From Campylobacteraceae bacterium (lineage in GTDB: Bacteria > Campylobacterota > Campylobacteria > Campylobacterales > BB28): a DNA stretch of 36,450 nucleotides. Positions 34,587 to 36,450 of this stretch are shown piece after piece. A model generated the notes under the pieces. The model was not told the DNA's origin, did not search any database, and worked only from the letters and a program-made list of their open reading frames with translations. The translations under genes were made by a program, and so were the position numbers. Position 1 is the first letter of the stretch. Each line of letters begins with the position of its first letter. The stretch is from positions 1-36,450 of the forward strand of contig JADGEE010000021.1 of assembly GCA_016744535.1 (NCBI GenBank). The letters run 5' to 3'.

Positions 34587-35329
34587 ATTTAAAAAAAAAG
34601 TTAGATGATGAAGTAAAATTTAGAAACTCTTATAATGAAGTAAATGAAAATAAACCTGACCCTATTTTAATAGCTAGAGAGTACAAAGATGAGTATATTT
34701 CTCTTATTTGTGCTTTGTTTGCATATGGTAAAGTTTCACTTATAGTTAAATTTTTAAAAAGCCTTAATTTCGATTTATTAAAAGAGAGTGAAAATAAAAT
34801 AAGAGAAGAGTTAAGAAATCACTACTATAGATTTCAAAAACCATTAGATGTAGTAGAGTTTTTTATAACTATTAAGAGATTAAAAGAAGAGGATTCAATA
34901 GAAAATATATTTTTTGAGGGTTATAAAAAAGAAAATTTAATTTTAGATGGATTAGTAGAAGTAATCTCTAAAATTGAAAAAGTAAATAGTTATGATTCAA
35001 AAGGTTATAAATTTTTAATTGGAAAAAAACCATCTAATAAATTAATAGGACAATCACCATATAAGAGATGGAATATGTATTTAAGATGGATGGTAAGAAG
35101 CGATAATATAGACTTAGGATTATGGAATAAAATTAATAAAAGAGATTTAATATTACCCCTTGATACTCACACTTTTAAAGTATCTCAAAAACTTGGTTTA
35201 CTAACTAGAAAAACTTATGATTTAAAATCTGCTATTTTAATAACTGATAAATTAAAAGAATTTGATTTAAGTGACCCCATAAAATATGATTTTGCTATAT
35301 ATAGATTAGGTCAAGAGATGATAATTTAA
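34583..35329 (+). CDS. TIGR02757 (DUF2400) family protein
   Basis: The 248-residue protein matches the TIGR02757 family, with SPYKRWNMYLRWMVR, LPLDTHTFKVSQKLGL and DPIKYDFAIYRLGQ near the C-terminus. The helical fold recalls the HhH-GPD DNA glycosylase superfamily, but the function of the family is not established. The start is GTG, overlapping the kinase gene by four bases, so it is translated from the same mRNA. Whether the two share a function or only a promoter is not clear. Confidence 0.88.
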   Translation: MNLKKKLDDEVKFRNSYNEVNENKPDPILIAREYKDEYISLICALFAYGKVSLIVKFLKSLNFDLLKESENKIREELRNHYYRFQKPLDVVEFFITIKRLKEEDSIENIFFEGYKKENLILDGLVEVISKIEKVNSYDSKGYKFLIGKKPSNKLIGQSPYKRWNMYLRWMVRSDNIDLGLWNKINKRDLILPLDTHTFKVSQKLGLLTRKTYDLKSAILITDKLKEFDLSDPIKYDFAIYRLGQEMII

Positions 35330-35399
35330 ATTATTATAATTTTAAGTTTATTTTATTAAAATGGTTTTTTTATTTAAAAAATATATAAAAGAGAAAATT

Positions 35400-36098
35400 A
35401 TGTATAAAAATAAAAGTTTTTTAGCAATTATTCCTGCAAGAGCTGGAAGTAAGAGACTTCCAAATAAAAATATTTTAAATTTAATTGACAAACCAATGAT
35501 TAGTTATAGTATTGAGGCGGGATTAAATTCAAAGTATATTGATGAAATTGTTGTAAGCACTGATAGTAAAAGTATTGCTGATATTTCTGAACAATTTGGT
35601 GCAAAAGTTCCTTTTATTAGACCATTTGAGTTAGCCACAGATACAGCAACGAGTTTTGATGTAGTAAAACATACAATTGAATTTTACAAAAATAAGTTAA
35701 AAAAAGAGTTTGATTACTTAATTTTACTTCAACCAACTTCACCATTAAGAGATGAAGAAGATATAGATGAAGCCATTGAATTTATGTTTGAAAAAAGTGC
35801 TGATAGTGTAATTAGTATTTGTGAAGCTGAACATTCACCTCTATATATGAATATTTTGGAGAGTGATTTATCAATGAAAGATTTTATTCCAAAAGAAATT
35901 GAAAATTTAAGAAGTCAAGATTTTGAAAAATATTATAGAATTAATGGAGCTATTTATATAGTTAAAGTAACTAAATTTTTAAGTGAAAAAACTCTATTTT
36001 TAAAGAAAAACTCTTTTGCATTTGTAATGGAAAGAAAAAAATCAATTGATATTGATGAGGAGATAGATTTTAAATTAGCAGAAGTTCTATTAAAATAG
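35400..36098 (+). CDS. CMP-sugar synthetase, NeuA/PseF family
   Basis: The enzyme activates a nonulosonic acid (sialic, pseudaminic or legionaminic) with CTP. From the ATG at 35400 it has 232 residues, the usual length for PseF/NeuA, and the motif IPARAGSKRLPNKN falls at 11-24. An upstream ATG at 35361 adds 13 residues without family similarity. LLQPTSPLRDEEDIDEAI and YRINGAIYI are further conserved parts. Campylobacterota often glycosylate flagellin with pseudaminic acid, so a link to the filament genes at the other end of the window is plausible, but no other sugar gene is here to fix the substrate. Confidence 0.9.
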   Translation: MYKNKSFLAIIPARAGSKRLPNKNILNLIDKPMISYSIEAGLNSKYIDEIVVSTDSKSIADISEQFGAKVPFIRPFELATDTATSFDVVKHTIEFYKNKLKKEFDYLILLQPTSPLRDEEDIDEAIEFMFEKSADSVISICEAEHSPLYMNILESDLSMKDFIPKEIENLRSQDFEKYYRINGAIYIVKVTKFLSEKTLFLKKNSFAFVMERKKSIDIDEEIDFKLAEVLLK

Positions 36099-36295
36099 AT
36101 AATGATTTTATAGGGATATTATGATTAGTTTTGGCTAATATTAATTTATCTTGGATACTTAAAAAGCTAAAACTTATCTTTAGTTATTACTATATTTTAG
36201 TTTATTTTAAGAATAGTAGTAATTGTATATATATTTATTTTTTACTTTAGCGTAACATCAGTGATTAATAACATTAAATCTTAATAAAGATTATA

Positions 36296-36450
36296 GGGCA
36301 TTGCGTCCTTTCACAGCTATTAATAATTTTTTATAACCAATTTTTTTCAATAAAAAGTATAGCTAAAGATAATTCAAGCATATCATTTGATTTTGAATAT
36401 GATAAACTTTTCCTTTTTAATCTTGCTAAATAATGCCTCATTCTTGTATT
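36296..36450 (-). mobile_element. right-hand part of an IS1-family insertion sequence
   Basis: The element enters from the right edge. Its transposase ends at 36331. The proposed tip at 36296 reads inwards as GGGCATTGCGTCC, similar in style to the IS1 tip GGTGATGCTGCC. The other end and any target duplication are outside the window, so the boundary is approximate. The 36099-36295 stretch between the CMP-sugar gene and the tip is AT-rich with no gene that I can support. Confidence 0.7.
36331..36450 (-). CDS. IS1-family transposase, C-terminal fragment
   Basis: The last 39 residues of a minus-strand protein are visible. MRHYLARLKRKSLSYSKS matches the end of the IS1 transposase (InsB has LRQHLARLGRKSLSFSKS), a region in the DDE catalytic protein. 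The rest lies beyond the window. The final residues, IEKNWL, end in TAA. Confidence 0.85.
   Translation of the reverse strand, partial: NTRMRHYLARLKRKSLSYSKSNDMLELSLAILFIEKNWL

Noticed and set aside
36120-36160. ATTAG/CTAAT hairpin after the CMP-sugar gene as a terminator
   Set aside because: The stem is only five base pairs with no following T-run.

Overview
The window is very AT-rich, densely coding DNA from a member of the Campylobacterota, most likely an Arcobacter-like genus (Arcobacteraceae). Three things point there: the order mdh-fumC-sucC-sucD-oorDABC next to a monomeric NADP isocitrate dehydrogenase; flagellin-type proteins built from hook_IN modules; and many TTG starts with a TAnAAT-type -10 box. 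This is inferred from gene content and composition. No 16S gene or other species marker lies in the window.

Layout. (1) 1-80 is the 3' end of an unrecognised gene. (2) 139-6393 is a minus-strand flagellar filament block. In transcription order it holds a class III cyclase-like protein, a large divergent flagellin-like protein, flaG, fliD, fliS and a small protein in the fliT position. A sigma-28-like promoter precedes flaG and a hairpin overlaps the stop of the flagellin-like gene. (3) 6435-10227, plus strand: an RluA-type pseudouridine synthase, a frameshifted relict ORF, a MntA-HepT (MNT-HEPN) toxin-antitoxin pair and a fused class II aldolase/short-chain dehydrogenase. (4) 10273-15898: panC; mltG on the opposite strand; an AsmA/YhdP-like envelope protein whose start overlaps the mltG start head to head; and a YcjX-type P-loop protein.

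(5) 16110-25970 is the core carbon block: icd, then mdh-fumC-sucCD, a small HMA-domain protein and oorDABC. These cover isocitrate, 2-oxoglutarate, succinyl-CoA, succinate, fumarate, malate and oxaloacetate chemistry, apart from fumarate/succinate redox and citrate formation or cleavage. The 2-oxoglutarate step is ferredoxin-linked (Oor), so it could run oxidatively or reductively; no ATP-citrate lyase is in the window. (6) 26002-31285: a lone membrane protein on the minus strand, then rpmE, rsmI, an rlmB-like methyltransferase, a RodZ-like membrane protein, an exported protein and a PLP aminotransferase, tightly packed. (7) 31454-33099: a sulfide:quinone oxidoreductase-like flavoprotein with a 51-residue companion, suggesting sulfide oxidation. 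(8) 33216-36098: an orphan GAF histidine kinase, a TIGR02757 protein and a CMP-sugar synthetase of the NeuA/PseF type, which may serve flagellin or surface glycosylation. (9) The right edge enters an IS1-family insertion sequence.

Most of the window is ordinary chromosomal housekeeping. The least ordinary parts are the oversized and duplicated filament-tip and flagellin proteins, the toxin-antitoxin pair with its broken upstream ORF, the HMA protein inside the TCA operon, and the SQR-linked microprotein. I found no CRISPR array, tRNA or rRNA gene. I did not find strong evidence for a wholly new system.
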